The notes beneath the pieces are model-generated. The model was not told the origin of the DNA and did no database searches. It saw nothing but the letters and a program-made list of their open reading frames with translations. A stretch of 64,000 nucleotides of DNA from Nitrospira sp. GTDB lineage: Bacteria > Nitrospirota > Nitrospiria > Nitrospirales > Nitrospiraceae. Made by a program: the position numbers and the translations under genes. Positions 1-8,448 of this stretch are shown here, in pieces. The stretch is taken from contig JAURZE010000022.1 of the NCBI GenBank assembly GCA_030653545.1, positions 186,001-250,000 of the forward strand. Reading direction: 5' to 3'. Every line of letters starts with the position of its first letter. The stretch's first letter is position 1.

Positions 1-691
1 CAGTGATCAGGGGGGCTGTCTCGCCGACGGCGCGCGAGAGCGCCAGGATTATCCCGGTCAGAATGCCGCCCATCGAATAGGGCAGAACATGATCCCGAAC
101 GGTCTGCCACTTAGTGGCACCGAGCGCATAGGCCGCTTCGCGCACGGCAGGGGGCACCGAACGAATCGCCTCGCGCGTCGCAATGATGACCATCGGAAGA
201 ATCAACATACCCAGTGTTAGCCCGGCCGTCAGAAAGCTTTGCCCCAGATGCAGTTCGTAGACCAGCAGCCCGAGAGCCATAAGCCCGTAAACGATCGACG
301 GCACGCCGGCGAGATTGGCGATGTTGATTTCGATCACCTCGGTCAACCAGCTTTTCGCGGCATACTCTTCCAGATAAATGGCAGCTCCGATGCCCAATGG
401 AATGGCCGTCAGCGCCGTCAGCAGCATGACGAGGAGAGTGCCGATCCAGGCGGTCAGAATGCCGGCTTGCGCCGGAAATCGCGACGGGAAAGAGGTGAGG
501 AATTGCCAGGACAAGCGGCCCGCTCCATCAGCCGCGAGTTGTCCCACCAGGGCGAACAGGACGAGCAGGGCGACGCCCATCACAAACAGTCCTTCGAAGG
601 CAAAGAAGCGATCGAGGCCCTTGCGCCGCATGATGCGCCGTTGCAAGGCGGTGGACCTAATATACTTGGCGATACCGTTTTTTAAGCGCAT
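1..691 (-). CDS. pstA: Phosphate ABC transporter permease PstA, C-terminus outside window
   Basis: My reading of the minus strand gives an open frame running off the left edge. It encodes a hydrophobic protein with several membrane segments and the binding-protein-dependent permease loop near residues 180-215 (AAYALGAT, LSRAVGET). With PstC it should form the inner-membrane channel of the high-affinity phosphate importer. The start is uncertain. The ATG at 691 overlaps the end of pstC by 35 bp and gives a 37-residue cytoplasmic lead before the first membrane helix. The ATG at 631 gives a 17-residue lead. Neither has a convincing Shine-Dalgarno sequence. The tight overlap implies translational coupling to pstC. 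pstB and phoU would be expected beyond the left edge. Confidence 0.9.
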   Translation of the reverse strand, partial: MRLKNGIAKYIRSTALQRRIMRRKGLDRFFAFEGLFVMGVALLVLFALVGQLAADGAGRLSWQFLTSFPSRFPAQAGILTAWIGTLLVMLLTALTAIPLGIGAAIYLEEYAAKSWLTEVIEINIANLAGVPSIVYGLMALGLLVYELHLGQSFLTAGLTLGMLILPMVIIATREAIRSVPPAVREAAYALGATKWQTVRDHVLPYSMGGILTGIILALSRAVGETAPLIT

Positions 692-1610
692 GGCCTGCAA
701 TGTTAAACAAAAGGGTGATCAATAAGAGCATGAGCCCCGTCGCAAAGATCGTCTGATAGCCCACGCTCCCGTGCGGCAGGTCGCCCAAGCTGACCTGCAC
801 AATATACGCGGTCATCGTCGCCGCCGGTTCCAGCGGATTCAGGGTCAGTGTCGGTTGCATCCCCGCGGCAATCGCCACGACCATCGTTTCGCCGATCGCC
901 CGGGAGACACCGAGGACATAGGCAGCCGTGATGCCGGACAGGGCGGAGGGGAAGACGACGCGCAGCGCCGTTTGCATGCGGGTGGCGCCCAAGGCAAAGG
1001 CGCCTTCGCGCAAATAGACCGGAACCGCGCGCATGGCATCCTCGCTCACGGAGCTGACATAGGGAACAATCATGAAGCCGATGACGAGCCCCGCGCTCAG
1101 CATGTTGAAGCCGGGAAGGTCGGGCCAGATCTTTTGCAAGGCGGGCGTCACGAACAACAGCGCAAAGTATCCATACACAACGGTCGGCACGGCGCTGAGC
1201 AGCTCCAGCACCGGCTTCACGAATTCGCGCACCGGACGCGAGGCATACTCGCTCAAATAGATGGCGATCAGGCTGCCCATCGGGATCGCCACGAGCAAGG
1301 CCACGGTCGTCGTGACAAGCGTTCCCGATACGAGGGGAAGAATCCCGTAGTGCGCGTCGGCGAACAATGGGGTCCATTGGCGGTCTGTCAGAAAATCCAC
1401 CACGGAGACCTGTTGAAAGAAGTGGAACGACTCGTAGGCGAGGACACCGACAATCCCGAGCGTAATCGCCACGGAGGTGAAGGCAGCCAACTGCAAGAGC
1501 AGCTCGATCGCTTTCTCCTTGAAACGGGGGACAAGTCGAGGGGACAGACTCCCGACGACGGTCTTCTTCTCGACTGGGATATCGGTGATGTGAGCCTCCA
1601 TCGTGTCCAT
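657..1610 (-). CDS. pstC: Phosphate ABC transporter permease PstC
   Basis: A 317-residue inner-membrane permease. It has a cytoplasmic N-terminus of about 35 residues, a first helix near residues 38-60, a periplasmic loop (VDFLTDRQWTPLFADAHYG), then five more helices. The cytoplasmic EAA-type loop (EGAFALGATRMQTALRVVFP, SRAIGETMVVAIAAG) contacts the PstB ATPase in this family. Length and topology match PstC. It starts 12 bp after pstS on the same strand, behind a purine-rich AAGGGG sequence, and overlaps pstA, so pstS-pstC-pstA read as one operon. A second in-frame ATG three codons downstream is an alternative start. Confidence 0.95.
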   Translation of the reverse strand: MDTMEAHITDIPVEKKTVVGSLSPRLVPRFKEKAIELLLQLAAFTSVAITLGIVGVLAYESFHFFQQVSVVDFLTDRQWTPLFADAHYGILPLVSGTLVTTTVALLVAIPMGSLIAIYLSEYASRPVREFVKPVLELLSAVPTVVYGYFALLFVTPALQKIWPDLPGFNMLSAGLVIGFMIVPYVSSVSEDAMRAVPVYLREGAFALGATRMQTALRVVFPSALSGITAAYVLGVSRAIGETMVVAIAAGMQPTLTLNPLEPAATMTAYIVQVSLGDLPHGSVGYQTIFATGLMLLLITLLFNIAGHALKKRYRQVY

Positions 1611-1622
1611 CCCCTTGCTCCT

Positions 1623-2648
1623 TCAGAGTTTCGCTTCGCGTCGGAGCAGTTCTTCGATCTTCAGCCCGATCGTCGAGCCGCCTTGAAACGCGGTCCCGTG
1701 TCGTCCGTTCATAAAATGCTCACCAGCCAGTGCATAGGCCTGCGGCGGCAGCGGAACATATTTCACTTGCGGAGCCAGCACCGGCACCTGCGCCAGGTAA
1801 AACTCGACAAAGCGTTTCACTTCAGGCCGGGCGGCGGACTTCGCACTCACATAGATAAACAACGGGCGAGAGAGGGGCTGATAGGAGCCATTTTCGACCG
1901 TCTCGCGTGACGGACTCACCGGCCCATGCCCGCCGTCGATGGAGACCGCTTTCAACCGCTTCTTGTTCGGTTCGTAATAGGCGAAGGGAATGTAGCCGAG
2001 CGCCTGTTTGTCGTTCGCGATCCCCTGGACCAGCGTATTGTCGTCTTCACTGGCCGTAAAGTCGCCGCGGCTCGATTTGGCTTTCCCGACCACGGCTTCC
2101 GTGAAGTAATCGAAGGTCCCGGAGTCGGATCCCGCGCCGAACAGTTTCAACGGCTGATCCGGCCAGGTCGAACGGATCTGGTTCCACTTGTTCACCCGCC
2201 CTTGCGCGGAGGGCTCCCACATCCGCTTCAACTCATCAACGGTCACGGAATCGATCCACGTCGCCTGGGGGCTCACGGCAATAGTCAGGGCATCGAAAGC
2301 AATCGGCAGCTCAACATATTGCACCCCGCCGGCTCGGCAGGCCTCCATTTCGCTGCTGGAAATAGGCCGGGAAGCATCCTGCACGTCGATCTCGCCGCGG
2401 CAAAACTTTTTGAAGCCGCCCCCGGTTCCTGAAATGCCCACCGTCACACGGACTGATCCTCTGGTCTCTTTCTGAAACTCCTCGGCCACCGCTTCCGTAA
2501 TCGGGAACACCGTGCTCGACCCGTCCACTTTAATGAGAGTTGTCGGGCCGGCTTGCACGAGGTGGCTCTCTATACCCGCCGAACCAAGAAGTACGGCCGT
2601 CGCCAGAAGAAGAAGGGTTCGTTTCATCGGTATTCTCATATTAAGCAT
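1623..2648 (-). CDS. pstS: Periplasmic phosphate-binding protein PstS
   Basis: A 341-residue protein with an N-terminal signal peptide (hydrophobic stretch near residues 10-24, cleavage probably after the VQA around residue 33). A type 2 periplasmic binding fold follows. The motif VDGSSTVFPITEAVAEEF and the later GSDSGTFDYFTEAV are the phosphate-contacting loops typical of PstS. It captures phosphate in the periplasm and delivers it to PstC/PstA. A second ATG at codon 8 (position 2627) leads directly into a Lys-Arg signal n-region and is an equally plausible start. A candidate PhoB box lies about 119 bp upstream, so induction by phosphate limitation is likely. Confidence 0.95.
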   Translation of the reverse strand: MLNMRIPMKRTLLLLATAVLLGSAGIESHLVQAGPTTLIKVDGSSTVFPITEAVAEEFQKETRGSVRVTVGISGTGGGFKKFCRGEIDVQDASRPISSSEMEACRAGGVQYVELPIAFDALTIAVSPQATWIDSVTVDELKRMWEPSAQGRVNKWNQIRSTWPDQPLKLFGAGSDSGTFDYFTEAVVGKAKSSRGDFTASEDDNTLVQGIANDKQALGYIPFAYYEPNKKRLKAVSIDGGHGPVSPSRETVENGSYQPLSRPLFIYVSAKSAARPEVKRFVEFYLAQVPVLAPQVKYVPLPPQAYALAGEHFMNGRHGTAFQGGSTIGLKIEELLRREAKL

Positions 2649-2766
2649 CCGTCTACCATGGTGAGTCCTTCGATCCTTGTTAATAGCTCGTGGGTGCCTT
2701 GAACCGGAGACCTTGGCAAAACACGATGAATCTTGAGCAAGAGTACTCGCCGGCCCATTACGGTCA

Positions 2767-2795
2767 GGTCACGGATATGTAAACGACTCGTTAAT
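2767..2795 (-). promoter_or_regulatory. Candidate PhoB box upstream of pstS
   Basis: On the minus strand three 7-mers repeat at an exact 11-bp period: ATTAACG, GTTTACA and CGTGACC, separated by 4 bp. A fourth weaker unit (CGTAATG) follows in phase. Direct 7-bp repeats spaced by 4 bp are the known layout of PhoB sites. The same unit order appears in two other sites in this window. A weak -10-like AGTACT lies about 19 bp downstream. Confidence 0.6.
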
Positions 2796-2906
2796 TCTGA
2801 AGGGGAAATGCACGCTGACGCTCACGGCTAAGGGGGGGCACTATTCCATCTTTACCGTAACGCCATTCGAATAGGAACGATGGAGCATACAGCTTTCTTC
2901 TGAAAA

Positions 2907-2935
2907 CTTAACATGGATGTAACATGACCGTTACC
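2907..2935 (+). promoter_or_regulatory. Candidate PhoB box upstream of the second PstS-like gene
   Basis: Three 7-mers at an exact 11-bp period: CTTAACA (2907-2913), TGTAACA (2918-2924) and CGTTACC (2929-2935). An ATATAG -10-like hexamer at 2955-2960 starts 19 bp past the last unit, as expected where the PhoB box replaces the -35 element. The gene starts at 3012. This is the cleanest of the three sites. Confidence 0.72.
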
Positions 2936-3011
2936 GGTCCGACACGTGCCATTCATATAGTCCGGTACAGGCGACTTGAATGATTCGAGGGCTTAACCAA
3001 GGAGGAGTGGC

Positions 3012-4115
3012 GTGAGACTAGCAGGGACATCGGCTCGATGGATGGTCGTAAGTAGCAGTCTGGCGTTATTCGCCACCGTATCACTGGCACAGGCGGAGGT
3101 CTCTACGATCCACGCAACCCCGGTCGTCGATTCGGGCATCGCGTCGTACGTCCCGAAAACCGGAGTGTCCGGAGGCATCGCGATCGCGGGATCCGACACC
3201 ATGCAGCCGATCATAGCCAAAGTGGCGTCAGCCTTCCGGCTCTGGCAGCCCAAAATCACGGTAGCCGTTCAAGGGGGCGGATCCTATTCCGCACTCGGCC
3301 AGTTTCTCCAGGATCAGCCCACCATTCGCCGAGGAGATGCCAACCCGAAAGGCCATCTGGTAACAGGGCACGTCGGTCTCCTCGCATCCTCTCGTCCGCT
3401 GAACTCGGACGAACGGAAAGAGTTTCGGTCACGGTACGGTTTCGACGTGACGGAAGTACCGATTGCACTCGATGCGATCGCCATTTACGTGAACCATCAA
3501 AATCCCATTCAAGGCCTGACCCTGGAGCAGGTTGATGCCATCTTCGGGCAGTCTAGAAAACGCGGCGGCGCTGCCGACATCGGAATGTGGGGGCAACTCG
3601 GCTTGCAGGACGGGTGGGAGTCTCAACCCATTCGCCTCTACGGACGAGATAAGCGATCCGGCACCAGAAGCTTCTTTGTCCATACCGCGCTCCTCGATGG
3701 AGAGTTGAAAGGAACGCTCCACGAGTCGCCTGGCACGGCCATGGAAATCCTGGACCTTAGCCGCGATGCGGCCGGGATCGGCTATGCCGGGATCGGCTTC
3801 CAGGCCTCGACCGTGCGCGTCCTCCCGATCGCCGAAAAATCGGAAAGCCCCTTCGTGCTCCCGACGGCGGAGGCGGCAGTCAATGGCTCCTATCCGTTGT
3901 CCCGGCCGCTGTATCTGTATGCGAAACGGAGTCCAAAAGGCGAGTTGGACGAAGAGATCGCCGAGTTTCTGAAATTCATCAACAGCCGGGAAGGGCAGGA
4001 AGCAATCGCAAAAGCGGGAGCTTTCCCCCTTTCAGCCAACCAAGTCACCACCAATCTCCAAGCACTCGTCGGGGCGCCCATGTCAGCCTCCACTCTGACG
4101 GCGTCCACCAGGTAG
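3012..4115 (+). CDS. Second PstS-like phosphate-binding protein
   Basis: A 367-residue exported solute-binding protein. The signal peptide covers about residues 1-28 (hydrophobic SSSLALFATVSLAQA). A PBP-like domain of the PstS type follows: the phosphate loop is IAGSDTMQPII near residue 58, a second is RDKRSGTRSFFVH, and NGSYPLSRPLYLYAK is the conserved C-lobe segment. The start is GTG, chosen because GGAGGAG at 3001-3007 is ideally placed. It is transcribed divergently from pstSCA and has its own candidate PhoB box. It may be a second affinity class of phosphate-binding protein, or a sensor or scavenging protein. The sequence does not tell which. A hairpin terminator follows at once, so it is probably monocistronic. 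Confidence 0.88.
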   Translation: MRLAGTSARWMVVSSSLALFATVSLAQAEVSTIHATPVVDSGIASYVPKTGVSGGIAIAGSDTMQPIIAKVASAFRLWQPKITVAVQGGGSYSALGQFLQDQPTIRRGDANPKGHLVTGHVGLLASSRPLNSDERKEFRSRYGFDVTEVPIALDAIAIYVNHQNPIQGLTLEQVDAIFGQSRKRGGAADIGMWGQLGLQDGWESQPIRLYGRDKRSGTRSFFVHTALLDGELKGTLHESPGTAMEILDLSRDAAGIGYAGIGFQASTVRVLPIAEKSESPFVLPTAEAAVNGSYPLSRPLYLYAKRSPKGELDEEIAEFLKFINSREGQEAIAKAGAFPLSANQVTTNLQALVGAPMSASTLTASTR

Positions 4116-4130
4116 CACGCAGCTACCGCT

Positions 4131-4170
4131 GCCTCGCCGGAGGCTCCACTCTTCCGGCGAGGCTTCTTTC
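4131..4170 (+). terminator. Rho-independent terminator after the PstS-like gene
   Basis: An 11-bp perfect stem (GCCTCGCCGGA at 4131-4141, its complement at 4153-4163) with an 11-nt loop is followed by a T-rich tract (TTCTTT). It lies 16 bp after the stop codon. Confidence 0.8.
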
Positions 4171-4221
4171 CGCTCACATCCTTTGCTACACTGCCGCTCT
4201 CATATCCAGGAGTTTCTCAAC

Positions 4222-4887
4222 ATGACACACCGACCGTTCGCCAGGCTTCTTCTGGCCGTCTTCGCCCTGTCTGCGGCCGGATGCCTCGCCACACCGCAGC
4301 CGATCGTCATATCCGAAACGCCCGGGCAGGTCGTCGAGGTCCGCTACGACGCGAAGGCGGGAAACGGGCATAGTCATCCGCGCGCACTCACCATTTCCCA
4401 GATCACGTCCATTCTCAAGGGAGTCCAGGTCCACGACCGCGATCTGGTCGGGACCGCTGGCTTATTGATGGGGTCCGACGCCGTTCCCGCGTTTACTGAT
4501 AAGGATGTGGCCGCGCTGGCCCCGCATCTGGTCGCCGGACTGGCGAAGGCTTCCCCGGTTGATCTGGTCAGCTTTTACCTGGCGCAACGAGGCAGCAATC
4601 GCGCGCCGCTGATCACCTCAGGCGGAGTCTTTATTCGCAATCAGCGCCTGTATCTGATTCTCGCCAATGCCCGAACTTCACCAAGCTCTATTCAATACGA
4701 AAATACCTACGAGACCAACAGTCTGAGCAATCCGTTGCTGCCAATCGCCCGTTTCAAGTTTGTGGCGGGGTTCGTCCCGGCCGATTGGCGGGTGGTGACG
4801 TCCGACGCCAAACGGCAGGATGAGTGGGACGGGTTTCTGGATGAATCGAAGGTCGTTGTGATCGACTTGGCCCGCGTCACGCCCTAA
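4222..4887 (+). CDS. Putative lipoprotein of unknown function
   Basis: A protein of about 221 residues starting at the ATG at 4222, placed 9 bp after an AGGAG ribosome-binding site. A longer frame exists but has no binding site. The N-terminus is a lipoprotein signal: a basic lead, a hydrophobic stretch and the lipobox SAAGC near residue 20. The mature protein has no motif I recognise. It carries LTISQITSILKGVQVHDRD and a C-terminal stretch with Trp-Arg. It sits between the PstS-like gene and a carbonic anhydrase gene on the other strand, but the terminator before it argues for independent transcription. The mature part should be anchored to an outer- or inner-membrane leaflet. Confidence 0.7.
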   Translation: MTHRPFARLLLAVFALSAAGCLATPQPIVISETPGQVVEVRYDAKAGNGHSHPRALTISQITSILKGVQVHDRDLVGTAGLLMGSDAVPAFTDKDVAALAPHLVAGLAKASPVDLVSFYLAQRGSNRAPLITSGGVFIRNQRLYLILANARTSPSSIQYENTYETNSLSNPLLPIARFKFVAGFVPADWRVVTSDAKRQDEWDGFLDESKVVVIDLARVTP

Positions 4888-5017
4888 TCCGCCTGATTCA
4901 GAAGCGCTGCCGCGATCGCGCCTCTCCATAGGCATGAGGCATGGGGCCAGAGGTTAGGGGTGGGAGCTATGCGTACGATCTTCCCACTCGCCTCGGACCA
5001 CGAGCCTCTCGCCAGGA

Positions 5018-5704
5018 TTACCGGCTGATGGCGACGGGCTGAGGCGCTTCGGCGAACTGAATATTCACTCGCACGACACCGGCGTTCAAATTCCGGTAGG
5101 GATAATCCTGGGTAATCTTTGGAAGCGCGTCGGCCTCCGCCTGAGTCTTGACAATAGAGAGTGCCGGCACATAGCGGCCCGAGGCCACCTTTACCCCGAT
5201 GAGCTTGGCTCCCGGTTCGATCACCACGTGGTCGCCGATTTCCGTCTGAAACACCAGCGCCTGCATGCCGACGAAAGTGTCATCGCCGACCTTGGCCGGT
5301 CCATGGACTTGCGACTGATGCGCCAGGGACACGCGATCGCCGATATAGACCGAATATTTCTTTCCGTCGAATTCGACTTCATTCTCCGGCAACTCATGAT
5401 CGCCTTCGAACGTTTCCAACCCGTGCACCACGACACCGTCCTGCACATTGCTTTGATTGCCGATGTGAATATGCTGTCCTTCATCGCCGCGCACGGACGC
5501 AGCCGGTGCGACAAACACCTGATCGCCAAGGCTGACCGAACCGATCACCATGGCCAGGGGATGGATGCGCGTATGCGTTCCGATCACCGGCGCTTCGACG
5601 GACGGCATGAAAGTGGTCTTGACGCTGGGCCCCACATAGCCGACCAGCAACAGACTCACCCCGATGAGATTCAGACTCAACGAACAGGCCAGTAATCGAT
5701 TCAC
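5018..5704 (-). CDS. cam: Exported gamma-class carbonic anhydrase (Cam type)
   Basis: A 228-residue protein with an N-terminal signal or anchor segment (residues about 4-25) and a left-handed beta-helix. It would interconvert CO2 and bicarbonate outside the cytoplasm. It keeps the full Cam active site rather than only the fold: zinc-ligand histidines in VVHGLE (His94) and LAHQSQVHG (His129, His134), Arg72 and Glu75 in the VRGDEG segment, and Glu97 beside the first His. It also keeps the acidic loop (residues about 98-118) that separates true Cam enzymes from short CamH or CaiE-like relatives. GTG start 7 bp after AAAGGAG. It lies downstream of the porin gene on the same strand, separated by a strong hairpin. 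Confidence 0.88.
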   Translation of the reverse strand: MNRLLACSLSLNLIGVSLLLVGYVGPSVKTTFMPSVEAPVIGTHTRIHPLAMVIGSVSLGDQVFVAPAASVRGDEGQHIHIGNQSNVQDGVVVHGLETFEGDHELPENEVEFDGKKYSVYIGDRVSLAHQSQVHGPAKVGDDTFVGMQALVFQTEIGDHVVIEPGAKLIGVKVASGRYVPALSIVKTQAEADALPKITQDYPYRNLNAGVVRVNIQFAEAPQPVAISR

Positions 5705-5741
5705 AATGACTCCTTTGGAGGCAACAATGTGAGGAACACAG

Positions 5742-5772
5742 GAGTCCGTCGGCTCATCTAGCCGACGGACTC
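5742..5772 (-). terminator. Strong hairpin between porin and carbonic anhydrase genes
   Basis: A perfect 12-bp inverted repeat (GAGTCCGTCGGC at 5742-5753 and its complement at 5761-5772) with a 7-nt loop. It lies between the porin stop and the carbonic anhydrase start. It lacks a clear U-tract on the minus strand, so it may be a weak terminator or an mRNA-stabilising structure. Confidence 0.5.
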
Positions 5773-5834
5773 GGTGCCACTTTTATCAGTATCGCAGGAA
5801 TCAGGGCAATCGACAATGCCCAGTTCGAGGGGGC

Positions 5835-7316
5835 TTAGTTCCAGAACCAGACCGCTTGCAAGCGGACGAGGTGACCGTCTGCGTCGAACTGCCGGCCGCC
5901 GGACGTACTGAACGTGTTGCGCCGATCCATCCAGGCATGGGCCACGGTGAATTCCCACTGGGGATCCGGCTGCCAGGCGATACCGGTTTCGACTTCTTTC
6001 ATCTTGTCATCCGGCGCGCCTGTCTGGAATTTCAGGCCGCCTTGATATTGCTGATAGCGGGAGTAGAAGTTGGCAAGTCCCACATCGGAGTATTTCCACT
6101 GATAGTGAAGTTGAACATAGCCGCCGTCGAGCTTGCTGTCGCGGATGATCCCGTCAAGCCCGCGCTTCGGACCCCGGCCGGTGGTGTATTCCGCAATAAA
6201 CCCGAACGGCTGCGGCGGGAAATACACGTAGAAGTTCACTCGCTGGTCCATATAGTCTTTGCCGTTGCTTCCCGATGTCGCCCCGTCGAAGTTCGACCCG
6301 AGGGTGGCAAACTGCGACGTCGTATTCAAGGTCCCGTTGCTCACGCGAAATTTTCCGCTCATGGCATTGATACCGGTTTCCATCAGCCGCCCGCCGGGCA
6401 GTTCCCAGGGCCAGCTCAACCGGGCACCGATGTGTTTATTGCCGTTCGCTTCCTGTTGATTCAACCCTTGACCGTTATAGATCTGAATATGGAACACCCC
6501 GTAGTCGCCGGGGCCGTACATATAGTCGAGCATCTGCTTGTAGCGCTGCTGGGCGATTTTGGGCGACCACATAAAGGCGACGCCCATATCGCGCTCGCTC
6601 GTCGCACAGCTATTGGTGCCGTCGGCCCGGTCAATGGCCATACGGACACGGCTGGCTTGCCAGTTGTCGAACGAGCAGGGAACGCGCTGCAAGCCGACCC
6701 GGAGCCGGAATTCCTTGTCCTTATCGAAATTCCAGTCGCCGAAGGCATCCCGCATCGAGAGCGCATGGGTGTTGCCGCTAATATTGGAGGCGAGATCTGG
6801 CTGGACAAAGACCGAGACATGCTCGGAGATCTGCCCGGTCACGACCCAGCGAATCCGGCGGAAAAAGAAACCTGGTTGGGCCCCGCTTGCCTGATCCCCC
6901 ATCGAGGCGTCGTGATAGCTGCGAAGCTTTCCGTCCGGATTTCCCAGCCGGTTGAACCGCATCATGCCATAACCGTACATCGAGAGGCGGTCATACCAGC
7001 GGGGGCTGCCGGTAAACTCCGCCACGACGGACCGCTCGCTCTGCCGGCGTTCATCTTCCGCCTTGATCCGGATCCAGTCGTCCAGGCTAATGACCCCTTT
7101 TTCGAGCAGGAGATCCTCCATCGACGTGCTTTCGAGGAGACGGGGGGTATTGCCTCCACCAGCGGGAAATCCCGCCGGCGTGGCGGAAGAAGCCCCGAGG
7201 GTGGGCTTCATCGCACCGTCTTCGGCCTGCCCTATCCCATTCGCAATCATCAGCAAACTCAGGGTGCCGACGACCATCCCCAGCAAGCCTTGTAGTGAAA
7301 TCCGTCTCCTTCGCAC
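5835..7316 (-). CDS. Phosphate-selective-type porin (OprP/OprO family)
   Basis: About 493 residues: a signal peptide with an RRRR lead and hydrophobic core, a linker with a short helix (LLLEKGVISLDDWIRIKAED) seen in this porin family, then a beta-barrel rich in alternating aromatic strands and ending in an aromatic-terminated strand (AVWFWN). It would pass anions such as phosphate through the outer membrane. I chose the GTG at 7316 because AGGGAGGA lies 5-6 bp upstream; an ATG 17 codons earlier has no such site. A candidate PhoB box about 107 bp upstream supports a role in phosphate uptake together with pstSCA. Ion selectivity cannot be read from the sequence. Confidence 0.85.
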   Translation of the reverse strand: MRRRRISLQGLLGMVVGTLSLLMIANGIGQAEDGAMKPTLGASSATPAGFPAGGGNTPRLLESTSMEDLLLEKGVISLDDWIRIKAEDERRQSERSVVAEFTGSPRWYDRLSMYGYGMMRFNRLGNPDGKLRSYHDASMGDQASGAQPGFFFRRIRWVVTGQISEHVSVFVQPDLASNISGNTHALSMRDAFGDWNFDKDKEFRLRVGLQRVPCSFDNWQASRVRMAIDRADGTNSCATSERDMGVAFMWSPKIAQQRYKQMLDYMYGPGDYGVFHIQIYNGQGLNQQEANGNKHIGARLSWPWELPGGRLMETGINAMSGKFRVSNGTLNTTSQFATLGSNFDGATSGSNGKDYMDQRVNFYVYFPPQPFGFIAEYTTGRGPKRGLDGIIRDSKLDGGYVQLHYQWKYSDVGLANFYSRYQQYQGGLKFQTGAPDDKMKEVETGIAWQPDPQWEFTVAHAWMDRRNTFSTSGGRQFDADGHLVRLQAVWFWN

Positions 7317-7422
7317 GCAGTCCTCCCTGGTTGGTGTGATCACGTTTGTCCTCAACGTCGATGCCATATCGTCAAGTACTCACTCTCTAGATCGTGAGTA
7401 TGAAGGGGGGCTGTGTCGAAAC

Positions 7423-7451
7423 GGTGACGGGATTGTTACAGACTTGTTAAC
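7423..7451 (-). promoter_or_regulatory. Candidate PhoB box upstream of the porin
   Basis: On the minus strand GTTAACA, TGTAACA and CGTCACC repeat at an exact 11-bp period. The first two match the site at 2907 in 13 of 14 bases and the third in 6 of 7. A CATACT -10-like hexamer (7398-7403) follows 19 bp after the last unit, the same geometry as at 2907. Confidence 0.72.
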
Positions 7452-7494
7452 TTTCGATAGGCAAATTGAAAAACAAGGAGGGGAGAACCAGCGG

Positions 7495-8448
7495 TCAGAA
7501 CACCCGCAGGTACTTCACGGTGCTTTCACCCTTATTCGTGTCGCGCTGGAGCACGACCCAGGAGGTCTTCGTCACCTCGTTCACGCTGATGGCCAGCCGG
7601 GCAGAAAAGAACTCGCTCTTCACATCGTATCCGCTTTGCGTCGCGCGTAATTTGGCGCCGATTTCCTGAAAGCTCCCGATGCGATCGAGATCTTCCTTCT
7701 TCTTATATGGCCGTCCCTGGATAATTTCTGTCGCCATTGATTGCGTGATCGCCGGATCCAGAGCTTGAATCACCAAGCTGTCCGCCGTATTGAGATTGAC
7801 CAGCCCGCCGCCTTCCTGAGGAAACACCGTCACGTACAGGGAGAGCCGGTTAACAATGTCCGGGGTAAAGCCTTTGATCAGCCGCAAATCGCCCGGGCCT
7901 GAGAGCGGCGCATTGGCCGCGCGATAAGGCGGACGCTGCGATTGATAGTACAGACTTTCCGCTCCGGCCGGTTCCTGGTTTTCATCCTGATCCACCCAAT
8001 CGACTACCGCATCCACCAGATCAGGGCTGAGCTGAAGCAATTCAAAGAGCCGCTTGAATCGATCGATCTTTGCTTTCTTCTGAATAGCGTCGCCGGCGAC
8101 GGCGGCCAGATCGTTCAGATTGAGCTTGCCCCGCTCATCCTCGATCTGGGCGCTCAGAAAGCCGTCGCCAATTGCGTAGTTCTTGATCGGCATGGCCCAG
8201 AGATCGGTCGGCGAGTCGTAGGATTCATCGGATTTTTTATCCTTGAGAAAGTCCTGCTGGAGGACGGCTCGGGCCGCCTGAATAGCAGCGCGGGTGAGGG
8301 TTTGCGCTTTGAAGTTATCGCGAAAAGCGGCCGCATCGCGGTATTCGCGCCGGGCCTCGCCGTCGAATTCGAGAATCAGGGCAACGAGAAGGGCCAATAT
8401 GAGCAGGGCGAGCAGGAGCGCGACGCCGCGTTCATCATCCCTTCGCAT
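7495..8448 (-). CDS. gspK: Type II secretion minor pseudopilin GspK
   Basis: About 317 residues. The N-terminus (RGVALLLALLILALLVALILEF) is the class III signal and hydrophobic helix of a minor pseudopilin. The GspK alpha-domain follows, with LNLNDLAAV near residue 110 and a helix-hairpin-helix-like segment LVNLNTADSLVIQAL typical of the family. It should cap the pseudopilus tip with GspI and GspJ. The ATG at 8448 was chosen because it places the prepilin motif about 9 residues in and overlaps the gspM end by 14 bp; an upstream in-frame ATG would add 28 residues inside gspM. It is the last gene of the operon. Confidence 0.88.
   Translation of the reverse strand: MRRDDERGVALLLALLILALLVALILEFDGEARREYRDAAAFRDNFKAQTLTRAAIQAARAVLQQDFLKDKKSDESYDSPTDLWAMPIKNYAIGDGFLSAQIEDERGKLNLNDLAAVAGDAIQKKAKIDRFKRLFELLQLSPDLVDAVVDWVDQDENQEPAGAESLYYQSQRPPYRAANAPLSGPGDLRLIKGFTPDIVNRLSLYVTVFPQEGGGLVNLNTADSLVIQALDPAITQSMATEIIQGRPYKKKEDLDRIGSFQEIGAKLRATQSGYDVKSEFFSARLAISVNEVTKTSWVVLQRDTNKGESTVKYLRVF

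Noticed and set aside
5856-7295. 479-codon plus-strand frame
   Set aside because: It lies entirely opposite the porin gene, has no recognisable domain and arises from GC-rich codon structure on the other strand.
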